A DNA stretch of 64,000 nucleotides from DALYJJ01 sp031969915 (lineage in GTDB: Bacteria; Acidobacteriota; Terriglobia; Bryobacterales; Bryobacteraceae). Of the stretch, positions 49,870 through 58,558 are shown piece after piece (position 1 is the stretch's first letter; the number at the start of each line of letters is the position of its first letter). Under the pieces are notes generated by a model. It saw only the letters and a program-made list of their open reading frames with translations, was not told where the DNA came from and searched no databases. The stretch is taken from assembly GCA_031969915.1 (NCBI GenBank), contig DALYJJ010000001.1, positions 1 to 64,000 on the forward strand. The letters run 5' to 3'. A program made the translations under genes and the position numbers.

Positions 49870-51537
49870 ATGAGTGATCTGAGAATCCGGCCGTCGCGCG
49901 CGGAGGCGGAGCGCGCCGCGCTCGATTCCCTTCTGCGCAGCGGTCTCTTCGATCGTGCGCCGGGGCTGGGACGGCTCCTGCAGTACATCTGCGGCAAGTA
50001 CTTCAAAGGCGAAGCGGACGAGATCAAGGAGTACAACATCGCTGTCGAAGCGATGGGCCGGTCCGCCGACTTCGATCAGAAGAAGGACTCGATTGTCCGT
50101 GTCGAGGCCCACCGGCTCCGCAAGCGCCTCCAGCAGTACTACGCCAACGACGGCGCGGGTCTCCCGGTTCAGATCTGCATCCCGGAGGGCCGGTACGTTC
50201 CGAAGTTCGTTTTCATCGAGGACCGGTTGGAGGAGGCGCCTCCGTCCCAAGGCGGAGACCGGCTGCTGGCGGCCTCTTCGAGCGGGCCCATCGAGAGCGA
50301 GAACGTCGTACCGGTCCTGACGATGGAGGTGGTGGAACCCGGGGCTCCGCGGCGGCTCCCCGCGGCGGAGGACGACCGGCCGGGCGGCGCCTTGTTCCCC
50401 CTGGTCACCGCGGCCGCCGTGCTCCTGCTGGTGATCCTCGGCTGGGTCTCCAGCCGGCAGCCGTCGGGAAGTACGCCGGCCGGACCCGATCTCGCGGAGG
50501 CGAACCCGGTGCTGGACTCACGCCAGCCCATCCGGATTCTGGCGGGGCGAACCGGCAAGTACCTGGACCGCTTCGGGCGGGAGTGGATGGATGACCGCTA
50601 TTTCACCGGCGGAACGGTTGCCCCAACGGGCCAGATGGTGGGCCTGCGCGCCCCCGACGCGGGCCTTTACGCCAGCCGCCGCGAAGGCGATTTCACTTAT
50701 GACATCCCCGTCGAGCCGGGCGTCTACGAGGTGCATCTGCACTTCGCCGAAACCGTGTTTGGCGAGGGCAACCCGGCGGGCGGCGGCGAAACATCCCGTC
50801 TCTTCGACGTTTCGGTGGCCGGCCAGCCTCTGCTCACCGCCTTCGACGTGATCGCGGATGCCCACGGCAGCCGGCGTGAAGATATCAAGGTGTTTCGCGA
50901 TGTCCGCCCCGGAAAAGACGGTAAGATCCACATCCGGTTCCAGGGGAAGAAAGAGATCCCGTTCGTCAACGCGATCGAAGTGCTGCCGGGCACGGCGGGA
51001 CGGATGCGGCCCGTCCGCCTGGTGGCGCAAGAGCAGTTCTTCACCGATCGCACCGGGCGCGTCTGGTCGCCCGATAGCTTCGCGATCGCTACCGGCGGCG
51101 TCCTGGTGCCGCGGCCGGACGGGCCGCGCGGCGCAGCGGAACCCAACCTGTTTCGAGGCGAGCGCTACGGCCACTTCACCTACGTGATTCCGGTCGCACC
51201 CGGCCGCTACACGCTCACGCTCCACTTCGCGGAAAGCTGGTTCGGAACCAGCCAGCCCGGTGGAGGCGGCCCGGGCAGCCGGGTGTTCGAGGTTTCCTGC
51301 AACGACCGCCCGCTGCTCACCAGCTTCGACGTCAATCTGCAGGCCAGCGGAGCGGGGATCGCGCTGACCAAGACCTTCACCGGGCTCACGCCGAATCCGC
51401 AGGGCAAGCTGGTGCTCCACTTCATGCCGGTGAAGAACTACGCCTTCGTCAATGCCATCGAAGTGACAGCCGAACCGGAGCGGGCTTCCCGCCGGCCGGC
51501 AGCACCCGGTGGGCCGGCGGAGAGCGCGGCGCCGTAA
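49870..51537 (+). CDS. Membrane-anchored protein: cytoplasmic wHTH-like domain, one helix, two malectin domains
   Basis: 555 residues. Residues ~12-115 form a compact domain shared with the protein at 56051: RLLQYICGKYFKGE, EIKEYNIAVEAMGR, FDQKKDSIVRVEAHRLRKRL and PEGRYVPKF. Its order of helices and basic residues suggests a DNA-binding winged-helix-like fold, not proven. A single membrane helix lies at ~174-194. Outside the membrane come two malectin domains: at ~218-375 (IRILAGRTGKYLDRFGREW, YEVHLHFAETVFGE) and at ~383-530 (DRTGRVWSPDSF, YTLTLHFAESWFG). Malectins bind oligosaccharides. The layout resembles ToxR/CadC-style one-component sensors. It lies between two Oar-like receptors. Confidence 0.82.
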   Translation: MSDLRIRPSRAEAERAALDSLLRSGLFDRAPGLGRLLQYICGKYFKGEADEIKEYNIAVEAMGRSADFDQKKDSIVRVEAHRLRKRLQQYYANDGAGLPVQICIPEGRYVPKFVFIEDRLEEAPPSQGGDRLLAASSSGPIESENVVPVLTMEVVEPGAPRRLPAAEDDRPGGALFPLVTAAAVLLLVILGWVSSRQPSGSTPAGPDLAEANPVLDSRQPIRILAGRTGKYLDRFGREWMDDRYFTGGTVAPTGQMVGLRAPDAGLYASRREGDFTYDIPVEPGVYEVHLHFAETVFGEGNPAGGGETSRLFDVSVAGQPLLTAFDVIADAHGSRREDIKVFRDVRPGKDGKIHIRFQGKKEIPFVNAIEVLPGTAGRMRPVRLVAQEQFFTDRTGRVWSPDSFAIATGGVLVPRPDGPRGAAEPNLFRGERYGHFTYVIPVAPGRYTLTLHFAESWFGTSQPGGGGPGSRVFEVSCNDRPLLTSFDVNLQASGAGIALTKTFTGLTPNPQGKLVLHFMPVKNYAFVNAIEVTAEPERASRRPAAPGGPAESAAP

Positions 51538-51735
51538 CCGCCCGGGAGACCGGCGCCGACCATTTATTATCTATAAGCTCGCCGCATCCAGCCCTCTGGA
51601 CGCAAACACGACTAAAGTCTTACAGACCCGTTGCTCCCGGACTACATCTCGGGTAGATTGGGAAAGCTCCGAAAACGCTTCAAGGGGAGCACGAAGCCGC
51701 TATTGAACTTGGCGGCAGTAAAAGAGGAGACGGCC

Positions 51736-54700
51736 ATGTCGTCTGTCATTCGCTTACTCGTCTTAAGCTGCGTTGCGGCCGGGCTGATGCTCGGCCAGGT
51801 CACAACCGGCACGATTCTCGGTGTGGTTCTCGATAGCTCCGGCTCGCCTGTCGCCGGCGCGCAGGTGACCATCACCGAAATTGAGAAGAACACCTCCCAA
51901 ACCTATACGACCGACGCCGCCGGCGCTTTCAACGCGCCGTTTCTGGTGCCCGGCACGTACACCGTATCCGTGGAAGTGAAAGGCTTCAAGAAAGAGGTTC
52001 GCTCGGGCATCACCCTGCAGGTGGACCAGAAGGCCCGCATCGACTTCAACCTGACCGTCGGCCAGGTGACGGAAACCGTCACCGTGACGGCCAGCGCTCC
52101 GCTGGTGAAAAGCGAGAGCGCGGAGCTCGGCGACGTGGTCGAGCAGCGCGCCGTGCGCGAGCTGCCGCTCAACGGCCGTAACTTCGCGCAGCTTGTCTAC
52201 CTGGTGCCCGGCGTGACGCCCGGCCAGGTGGGCGAGAACCTATCCGGTGCGAGCACGTTCAACCCGCGCGCCGGTTCCAACTTCAACGCGCTTGGCAGCC
52301 AAGCCAACACGAATGCGTGGCTGGTGGACGGCATCGACAACAACGAGTACACCTTCAACACCGTGATCATCCAACCGAACGTCGAATCGATCCGCGAGTT
52401 CAAGGTTCTCACGGGCACCTATTCGGCGGAGTTCGGCCGCGGCGCGGGCGTGGTTTCGGTCTCTACGAAGTCCGGCCAGAACGACGTCCACGGGTCGTTG
52501 TTCGAGTTCCTGCGCAACGAGAAGTTCGACGCCCGGAACTACTTCCAGGCGCGCCGCCCGGCGGGCGCCACGGTCGACCGGCCCAAGCCGCCGCTCAAGC
52601 GCAATCAGTTCGGCGCGGTGCTGAGCGGTCCGGTCTACATCCCCAAGCTCTACGACGGCCGCAACAAGACGTTCTTCTTCACCGACTACGCCGGCTTGCG
52701 CGAAGTGCGCGGGCTCACGTTCGTGAACAGCGTTCCGACGGCGCTGGTGAAGACCGGGAATTTCTCGGCGTACCCGGCCACGATCTACGATCCGCGGACG
52801 TCGCGCGTCAATGCAGCCGGCGCGATCATCCGCGACGCCTTCCCGAACAACATCATTCCGCGCGACCGCATCAACACCGTCGCCGCCAATGTGGCGAGCA
52901 TCTTCCCGCTGCCCACCGGCGATGGCAATTTCAATAACTTCAACTCGGTGGCCAACAGCAACCTGGAGGACAACTCCTGGACGGGCCGCGTGGATCACCA
53001 GATCAGCAACAAGAACAGCCTGTTCGGCCGCTTCAGCAGGGGCCTGTTCAAGCGCGACTCTCCGCAGGGCCAGGCGGCGTGCTGTCTGCCGACGCCCGCC
53101 GAAGCCGCGCAACGGTTCCAGCTCGGGCCGTTCGTCGCCGGCACGCAGAACACCCGGCTCAACACGATGGGCCTTTCCATCAACGACACGCACCTGTTCG
53201 CGCCGAACCTGCTGAACGAATTCCGCACCGGCTTTGCGCGCACCGTGCCGTTCACCTTCCAATCCGACTTCGGCATCAAGGCCGCCGAATCGCTGGGCAT
53301 CCGCGGCATCAACGTGACGGAGTTCACCACCGGGCTGCCCAACATCAACATCCAGGACTACACGGGCATCAGCGGCGGCCCCGCGTTCCTCCCCGTGAAT
53401 CCGAAAGAAACGCACTGGCAGGTGGACGACAGCCTCTCCTGGACAAAAGGCCGCCACCAGATGAAGTTCGGCTACCACTACATCCGCCGCAACCCGTCGC
53501 CGTTCACCAACACGGACACGCGGAGCAGCATGACCTTCAACAACCAGCTCACCAACTCCGCCAACGCCGGGGGCGCCGGGTTCGCATCGCTCCTGCTCGG
53601 CCACCTGGCGGGCGGCGCCTCGCGCGGTTTTCTTCTGGAACCCTACACGCTCACGGTCTCCGATCATGCGTTCTTCTTCCAGGACGACTTCAAAGTCAGC
53701 CGCCGCCTGACGCTGAACCTCGGCCTGCGCTGGGAGGTCTTCCGGCCCGAAGTGGAGAAGAACAACCGCCTGACGAACTTCGACAACACGAACTTGCGGC
53801 TGGTGTACGCGGGCGAGGACGGCATCAACCGCTCCGCCGGCAAGAAGACGGACTGGAACAACTTCGGGCCGCGCATCGGCTTGGCGTACGACGTCTTCGG
53901 CACCGGAAAGACGATCCTCCGATCGGGCTTCGCCATCGCCTTCTACCCGGTGCAGCCGTCGGCGTCCAACATTCTCGGCCAGCAGGTTCCCTACACGATT
54001 TCGCAGACCGTGGTGGGCACGCCGGTCTCGGATGGAGCGCAGCTCGCGAACATTCGCACGATCGACAATCCGTTCCCGGCGATCGCACCGGTGAAGCCGC
54101 GCACGACGGCGGAGCTGGTGGCGGCGAATCCGCGCGTTCTGGGCCACTCGTTCACCAACGAGACGCCCAGCATGCAGACCTGGAACCTCAACATCCAGCA
54201 GCAGATCGGGCAAACCCTGCTCGCCGAGGTCGCCTACGCGGGCAGCCAGGGCAAGCACATTCCGCTGGGCCTGGACTTCAATCCCGTGCTCCCGGGCCCG
54301 GCCTCCGTGGCGCAGATCGACCGCCGCCTGGTCCGCGTGCTCGGCAATCACAACCCGATTCAGATCGACCCGCGCAACAGCTCGTCCTACCACGGCCTGC
54401 TCATGAAGCTCGATAAGCGCTTCGCCGGCGGGCTGCAGGGCATGATCAGCTATACCTGGTCCAAGAGCCTCGACTATGGCGGCTCGGTGGCCAGCGGCGG
54501 CGGCGCTTCCGGTGGGCCTCAGCACGCGACGTTGCTCGGCGACGCCCGCGGTCCCTCGGGCTTCGACGTGCCGCACCGTTTTGTCAGCAACTTCGTTTGG
54601 GAACTGCCCGGCAAGGGCATGAAGGGTCCGGCGGGTTGGCTGATCGGCGGCTGGCAGGCGAACGGGATTCTGACCCTCTCCTCGGGCCGTCCGTTCACGG

Positions 54701-55077
54701 TGTTTCTGAATAACAGCGTGACCAACGGCGCGGGCGGCTGGCCGGATCGCGTGGGCTCGGGCAAACTCGACAATCCCAAGCGCGAACTCTGGTACGACCC
54801 GACCGCCTTCCGCCGGCCGGACGCGATTCGCTTCGGCACCTCGGGGCGCGGCATCCTGAACGCTCCCGGTACGCGAACCTTCGACGGCGGCTTCGCCAAG
54901 AACTTCAAAGTCACCGAGACCAGCCGCGTGCAATTCCGCCTGGAGGCCTTCAACCTCTTCAACTCGCCCCAGTGGGGATTCCCGAATCAGAGCTTCGACG
55001 CTCCGACCGCGGGGGTGATCACTTCGACCATCAACGACAACCGGTCCGTGCAGTTGGCTCTGCGCTTCGATTTCTAA
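51736..55077 (+). CDS. Oar-like TonB-dependent receptor with carboxypeptidase-regulatory N-terminal domain (receptor 2)
   Basis: 1113 residues from the ATG at 51736, which has a good ribosome site (GAGGAG six bases upstream). The signal peptide is MSSVIRLLVLSCVAAGLMLG. The N-terminal domain contains ILGVVLDSSGSPVAGAQVTI and FNAPFLVPGTYTVSVEVKGF. A plug-like region is next (ELPLNGRNFAQLVYLVPG, TNAWLVDGIDNNEY, TYSAEFGRGAGVVSVSTKSG). The barrel ends in LALRFDF. It is similar in plan to receptor 1 but clearly diverged. It is 198 bases downstream of the malectin gene on the same strand, so the two may be co-regulated or co-transcribed. Confidence 0.92.
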   Translation: MSSVIRLLVLSCVAAGLMLGQVTTGTILGVVLDSSGSPVAGAQVTITEIEKNTSQTYTTDAAGAFNAPFLVPGTYTVSVEVKGFKKEVRSGITLQVDQKARIDFNLTVGQVTETVTVTASAPLVKSESAELGDVVEQRAVRELPLNGRNFAQLVYLVPGVTPGQVGENLSGASTFNPRAGSNFNALGSQANTNAWLVDGIDNNEYTFNTVIIQPNVESIREFKVLTGTYSAEFGRGAGVVSVSTKSGQNDVHGSLFEFLRNEKFDARNYFQARRPAGATVDRPKPPLKRNQFGAVLSGPVYIPKLYDGRNKTFFFTDYAGLREVRGLTFVNSVPTALVKTGNFSAYPATIYDPRTSRVNAAGAIIRDAFPNNIIPRDRINTVAANVASIFPLPTGDGNFNNFNSVANSNLEDNSWTGRVDHQISNKNSLFGRFSRGLFKRDSPQGQAACCLPTPAEAAQRFQLGPFVAGTQNTRLNTMGLSINDTHLFAPNLLNEFRTGFARTVPFTFQSDFGIKAAESLGIRGINVTEFTTGLPNINIQDYTGISGGPAFLPVNPKETHWQVDDSLSWTKGRHQMKFGYHYIRRNPSPFTNTDTRSSMTFNNQLTNSANAGGAGFASLLLGHLAGGASRGFLLEPYTLTVSDHAFFFQDDFKVSRRLTLNLGLRWEVFRPEVEKNNRLTNFDNTNLRLVYAGEDGINRSAGKKTDWNNFGPRIGLAYDVFGTGKTILRSGFAIAFYPVQPSASNILGQQVPYTISQTVVGTPVSDGAQLANIRTIDNPFPAIAPVKPRTTAELVAANPRVLGHSFTNETPSMQTWNLNIQQQIGQTLLAEVAYAGSQGKHIPLGLDFNPVLPGPASVAQIDRRLVRVLGNHNPIQIDPRNSSSYHGLLMKLDKRFAGGLQGMISYTWSKSLDYGGSVASGGGASGGPQHATLLGDARGPSGFDVPHRFVSNFVWELPGKGMKGPAGWLIGGWQANGILTLSSGRPFTVFLNNSVTNGAGGWPDRVGSGKLDNPKRELWYDPTAFRRPDAIRFGTSGRGILNAPGTRTFDGGFAKNFKVTETSRVQFRLEAFNLFNSPQWGFPNQSFDAPTAGVITSTINDNRSVQLALRFDF

Positions 55078-55101
55078 GCGCACAGCCGGAACCTAGACCG
55101 C

Positions 55102-55146
55102 AAAAAAAAGACCGGCTCGCCCCGCCCGGGGGAGCCGGTCTTTTTG
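55102..55146. terminator. Bidirectional rho-independent terminator
   Basis: GACCGGCTC (55110-55118) pairs with GAGCCGGTC (55132-55140). The plus-strand side is followed by a T-run at 55141-55145 and the minus-strand side by the A-run at 55102-55109. It separates receptor 2 from the convergent PEP-CTERM gene and can stop transcription from both. Confidence 0.8.
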
Positions 55147-55156
55147 TCTCTGGCGG

Positions 55157-55879
55157 CTACCGCTTCCGCCGCAGCAAGCCGGCCAGCGCCAACGCACCGC
55201 CGGCCAGCACGAACGTGGAAGGCTCGGGGACCACGCCACTACCCAGGTCCTCGTCGTCAAGCTGAATTTCGGTCAGCGAGATCCAGTTGAAGACTTCCCC
55301 CTCGAAGTTCGACAGGAAAACCGCAAACGCCGGTATGCCGTCCAACGACGTACCCGCCAGGCGCACGCGGTCGTTCACCGGGGTACCTCCCGGTCCGGTC
55401 GGGCCGAAGGCAATGGTGCTCAGCGCCAAGGTCTGCAGGTTGAAGTTGGTGTCCAGCAGCCCAACCGTGACGCCGGTGATCGCACCGGGGATGAAGTTGT
55501 TGGTTGGTCCGCCGAACAGGTCGATGGTGCGAACCACCGAGGCGAAGGGAAGCGTCAGGAAAATCGCCGGCCGAAGGGTGAGCGTCCCGTCGGAGGTGGT
55601 TCCATTGATGAACAACTGGGAATCAGAGGCGGAGTTCGCGATGATGCCATCGGTTAGCGTGCCGCCGCCCACCCCCGAGTAGGTGGCCGCTGTTCCCGGA
55701 AAGGTCTCGTTAATGAACGTAGCCCCGGCCGTGATCGTCCCGGTGTACGTATGGGACCAGGCCCCGTGTCCGGAGAGTACCGCGTCGTTGATGTCGTAGC
55801 CGCTGATTACGATCGGGGCTGCGGTTGCCACGGTCGAGAGCAGCAGGCAAACAGTAAGAGCAGATCCGAAAAAGCGCAA
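55157..55879 (-). CDS. PEP-CTERM sorting-domain exported protein
   Basis: 240 residues from a TTG start at 55879. The TTG is preceded at seven bases by AGGAGG, and the first residues form a signal peptide (RFFGSALTVCLLLSTVATAA). A longer open frame to 55993 lacks this and is rejected. The C-terminus is a PEP-CTERM signal: VPEPST, a hydrophobic helix and a basic RRKR end, which in other bacteria is recognised by an exosortase. The middle (~25-210) is beta-rich and Thr/Gly/Asn-rich, with no known domain. No exosortase gene is in the window. Confidence 0.85.
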   Translation of the reverse strand: MRFFGSALTVCLLLSTVATAAPIVISGYDINDAVLSGHGAWSHTYTGTITAGATFINETFPGTAATYSGVGGGTLTDGIIANSASDSQLFINGTTSDGTLTLRPAIFLTLPFASVVRTIDLFGGPTNNFIPGAITGVTVGLLDTNFNLQTLALSTIAFGPTGPGGTPVNDRVRLAGTSLDGIPAFAVFLSNFEGEVFNWISLTEIQLDDEDLGSGVVPEPSTFVLAGGALALAGLLRRKR

Positions 55880-55947
55880 GAGCCTTCCTCCTGAAAATAG
55901 ACTAGGTGGTAAGCCGCCCAGCCCGCAATGATAGCGGGGGTAAGAGT

Positions 55948-55962
55948 GGGGTGAATCACCCC
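55948..55962. promoter_or_regulatory. Perfect 7+7 palindrome (GGGGTGA-A-TCACCCC)
   Basis: The 15 bp palindrome lies in the 171 bp gap between the divergent PEP-CTERM gene (start 55879) and the TPR sensor gene (start 56051). It is near the midpoint of that gap. It looks like a dimeric operator. Confidence 0.45.
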
Positions 55963-55968
55963 CGGATG

Positions 55969-56007
55969 GTACTGGGTGTGCTACCGCCGCCAACCAGGAC
56001 CCAGTAC
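55969..56007. promoter_or_regulatory. Inverted repeat GTACTGGGT / ACCCAGTAC with 21 bp between arms
   Basis: Two perfect nine-base arms (55969-55977 and 55999-56007) start exactly 30 bases apart, three helical turns. They immediately follow the 55948 palindrome and lie 44-82 bases before the ATG at 56051. They could be an operator pair or a stem-loop in the leader RNA. Confidence 0.45.
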
Positions 56008-56050
56008 TCTTCTCGCTGCTCTGAATCCTGATTATGATGACTACATTCCC

Positions 56051-57547
56051 ATGCTCACCGGAGGCGGGAACGGCACGGGGTTCTCAGACCGGGATCTCTC
56101 GCGGATTCTGGCGTCACCGGGGTTTGCCAACAGCCCGCGGCTCAGCCGGCTGTTGCGATACCTGGTGGAGCGCGCGCAGGCCGGAGAGCCCAACGATCTG
56201 AAGGAATCCGTGATCGGGGTGTTGGTCTTCGACCGCGAACCGGGCTTCGACCCGCGAGCGGATTCCATCGTGCGGAGCTCCGCGCGCCAACTCCGCTACA
56301 AGCTGGAAGAATACTATCGAACCGCCGGCGCCGGGGACCCCTGGCGCGTCGAGTTGCCCAAGGGCTCCTACGTCCCTCTGTTTCAACAGGTCGGTGAGGG
56401 CCGGACCGAATCGCCAGCCGAAGCTGCCTCCGCGCCGCCCGCGACCCGGCCTTCGTGGATGGCCTTCGGCCTGGCCGCCGCGGCGATGGGAATCGCGGCG
56501 ATGGCGGGGACAGTGGCATGGGCGGTCCGGGCGCCGAGTTCACACCCGGCGGAACGGATGGCCGACGCCGCGGCGCAGATGGACGCCGCCTCGACGGAGG
56601 CGTTCATCCGCGCCAAGCGCCTGGCCCGCGACCGCACCGAGGCGGGCCTTCGCGAAGCGGCGGGACTGTTCGAACAAATTGTCGCCCGGTACCCTGGGTT
56701 CGCGCCTGGGCACGCCGGCCTGGCCAATGCCCTGTGTGTGTTGATCGGCAACGGGCTGCCTTCCCAGCCCGGCGAGGCAGTGCGCGCCGAGCAGGCCGCG
56801 CGCCGTGCCGTGGCCCTGGATCCGCTGCTGCCGGAGGCGCACGCCGCTCTCGGCCAGGTGTTGGACAACCGCTGGGAGTGGCCGGAGGCGCTGGCCGCGT
56901 TTCAACACGCCGCGGAACTCGATCCGTCGAACGCCCAACCGCGGTTCCGAATGGCCGTCGTGCTGGTGGAGTTGGAGCGCTTCGATGAAGCCTTGAGCGA
57001 GTTGCGCCGGGCGCAGTGGCTCGACCCGCATTGGCGCGCCCTGCCGGGCGCGGTGGCCGAGGTGCTGCTCTATCAGCGCCGCAACCAGGAGGCCCTCAAG
57101 GAGGCGCTGGCGATCCGGCGCCATTTTCCGGAGGATGGTCTGTCCTATCTTCTCGAGGCCAAGGCGCGCCGCCGCCTGGGCGACTGGAAAGGCGCCTGCC
57201 AGGCCTGGCGCGGGTTGCGCGCGGCCTCGCGCGGCGACCAATCGACCGAAGCGATGGCCGAGGCCCTGCTGTTGCAGTGCGGCGGGCGTGCCGGCGAAGC
57301 GCGCCAGTTGCTGATCGATCGGGCAGCGCGGCTCTCGCATTGGATCGTTGCCGCGGCGGCGACCGAGTTGGGCGATGCCGAGCTGACGGTCGACTCGGTG
57401 GAAAGGGCCGTGGCCGCGCGCGAACCCGATTCGGTCTGCGCCCGCTTCGATCCGGCCTTCGACTTCGTCCGCGACCACCCGCGGTTCCGCAAGGCGGTGG
57501 CAGGTATCCCCGCGCCGCCGCCGAAGCCGATCGCAGCGGTGCGTTGA
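56051..57547 (+). CDS. Membrane-anchored protein: shared wHTH-like domain, one helix, TPR domain
   Basis: 498 residues from the ATG at 56051. Residues ~10-115 are homologous to the N-terminal domain of the protein at 49870: RLLRYLVERAQAGE, DLKESVIGVLVFDR, DPRADSIVRSSARQLRYKL, PKGSYVPLF. One membrane helix lies at ~137-160 (FGLAAAAMGIAAMAGTVAWA). The remainder is a TPR array (HAALGQVLDNRWEWPEALAAF, FRMAVVLVELERFDEAL). The positive-inside pattern puts the N-terminal domain in the cytoplasm and the TPRs outside. It may sense protein partners, whereas its relative binds sugars. Its upstream region has two inverted repeats. Confidence 0.8.
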   Translation: MLTGGGNGTGFSDRDLSRILASPGFANSPRLSRLLRYLVERAQAGEPNDLKESVIGVLVFDREPGFDPRADSIVRSSARQLRYKLEEYYRTAGAGDPWRVELPKGSYVPLFQQVGEGRTESPAEAASAPPATRPSWMAFGLAAAAMGIAAMAGTVAWAVRAPSSHPAERMADAAAQMDAASTEAFIRAKRLARDRTEAGLREAAGLFEQIVARYPGFAPGHAGLANALCVLIGNGLPSQPGEAVRAEQAARRAVALDPLLPEAHAALGQVLDNRWEWPEALAAFQHAAELDPSNAQPRFRMAVVLVELERFDEALSELRRAQWLDPHWRALPGAVAEVLLYQRRNQEALKEALAIRRHFPEDGLSYLLEAKARRRLGDWKGACQAWRGLRAASRGDQSTEAMAEALLLQCGGRAGEARQLLIDRAARLSHWIVAAAATELGDAELTVDSVERAVAAREPDSVCARFDPAFDFVRDHPRFRKAVAGIPAPPPKPIAAVR

Positions 57548-57574
57548 CACGCAGCCGGGCCTGGGGCGTGCCGG

Positions 57575-58510
57575 CTACGGCATCCGTACCGTGCCGTTGA
57601 ACTCGGTGACGATGCCGCCCTGCTGCTCCCAGCGGTTGGTGGCGGGGTTCCAGACCGTGCCCCGCCCCATGATGGTCTCGCTGTTCTGCCGCATGCTCTG
57701 CATCGCGCCGGAAAACATGGCGTCGCGATGTTGCGCCGCCATCCCGTTCAACTGCGCGGTCATGCCGGCCATCGCCTGCTGCACGGCGGCTTGCTCCTGC
57801 GGCGTCAGCCGGCCGCCCATGTCGTTGATCGCGATCAGGCGGTCAAGGGTGGAAGCGCGGCGCCAGCCGTACCGGATGCGGGCCCACTCGCCCGCCGTCT
57901 GGGCCGCCTGCACCTGCTGCTCGGCGGTCAAGGTGGGATGCGTGCGCACGGCGGTCTTCACGGAGGCGTCCACCACGCGCGCATCGGGCACGGGCGCAGC
58001 GTGGCGGTGAATTTGAGTCGCCATCCAGTGCTTGAGCGCCAGTTCCGCTTCCACCATGTCGCGCGTGAGCGGCAACCCGCCGGGCTTGCCGGGCGCGAGA
58101 ACCGGGTTGGCGCGATAGTACAGCCCCAGCAGATAGCGGGAATCTTCGCGGCCGCCGTCGGCGGCTTTCTGAACGGAGAGCAAGGTGCTGGCCCGGGACA
58201 TGGCCATCGCCGCGGCCACCAGCTCCGGATCCTGCTGCCGGACCTGCTCCCACGTGGAGGCGGCCTGCTTTACCGTGCCCATCGACTCACGGTCGCCCGC
58301 GTTCCAATATCCGTCCACGTGGCGCCGGATTTCGGCCCTCTCTTCCGGGCTGAAGGAGAGGCCCAACAATGCCCCCAGGTAGGCGGTATAGCCCTCGACC
58401 AGAGGCTCGGGAAGCCGCCCACCGCCGCGCTGGGCGGCAGCGGGCAAGGCGCAGGAGAGGACCGCAAGAAACAAGGCGCGGCTACGGCGCGAAGGAAGAA
58501 ATCGGCTCAC
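57575..58510 (-). CDS. Secreted hypothetical protein
   Basis: 311 residues. A signal peptide is likely (RRSRALFLAVLSCALPAAAQ, cleavage near residue 26). The rest is mostly alpha-helical with Gln- and Ala-rich stretches (TAEQQVQAAQTAGEWARI, EQAAVQQAMAGMTAQLNGMAA) and no recognised domain. It ends with a beta-like region (GTVWNPATNRWEQQGGIVTEF) that resembles a short repeat. Function unknown. It converges on the TPR sensor gene with 27 bases between them. Its start is 48 bases from the stop of the upstream, same-strand HD-GYP/GGDEF gene. Confidence 0.65.
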   Translation of the reverse strand: MSRFLPSRRSRALFLAVLSCALPAAAQRGGGRLPEPLVEGYTAYLGALLGLSFSPEERAEIRRHVDGYWNAGDRESMGTVKQAASTWEQVRQQDPELVAAAMAMSRASTLLSVQKAADGGREDSRYLLGLYYRANPVLAPGKPGGLPLTRDMVEAELALKHWMATQIHRHAAPVPDARVVDASVKTAVRTHPTLTAEQQVQAAQTAGEWARIRYGWRRASTLDRLIAINDMGGRLTPQEQAAVQQAMAGMTAQLNGMAAQHRDAMFSGAMQSMRQNSETIMGRGTVWNPATNRWEQQGGIVTEFNGTVRMP

Positions 58511-58558
58511 ACCCAGAAGCGCGGCTTCGCGCCGGTGGAAAGCTCAGCCCGATTTCGG

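Noticed and set aside
52240..55083. Minus-strand open frame of about 947 codons opposite receptor 2
   Set aside because: It mirrors the receptor's codon pattern with no recognisable motif; the plus-strand gene has a signal peptide, ribosome site and barrel end.
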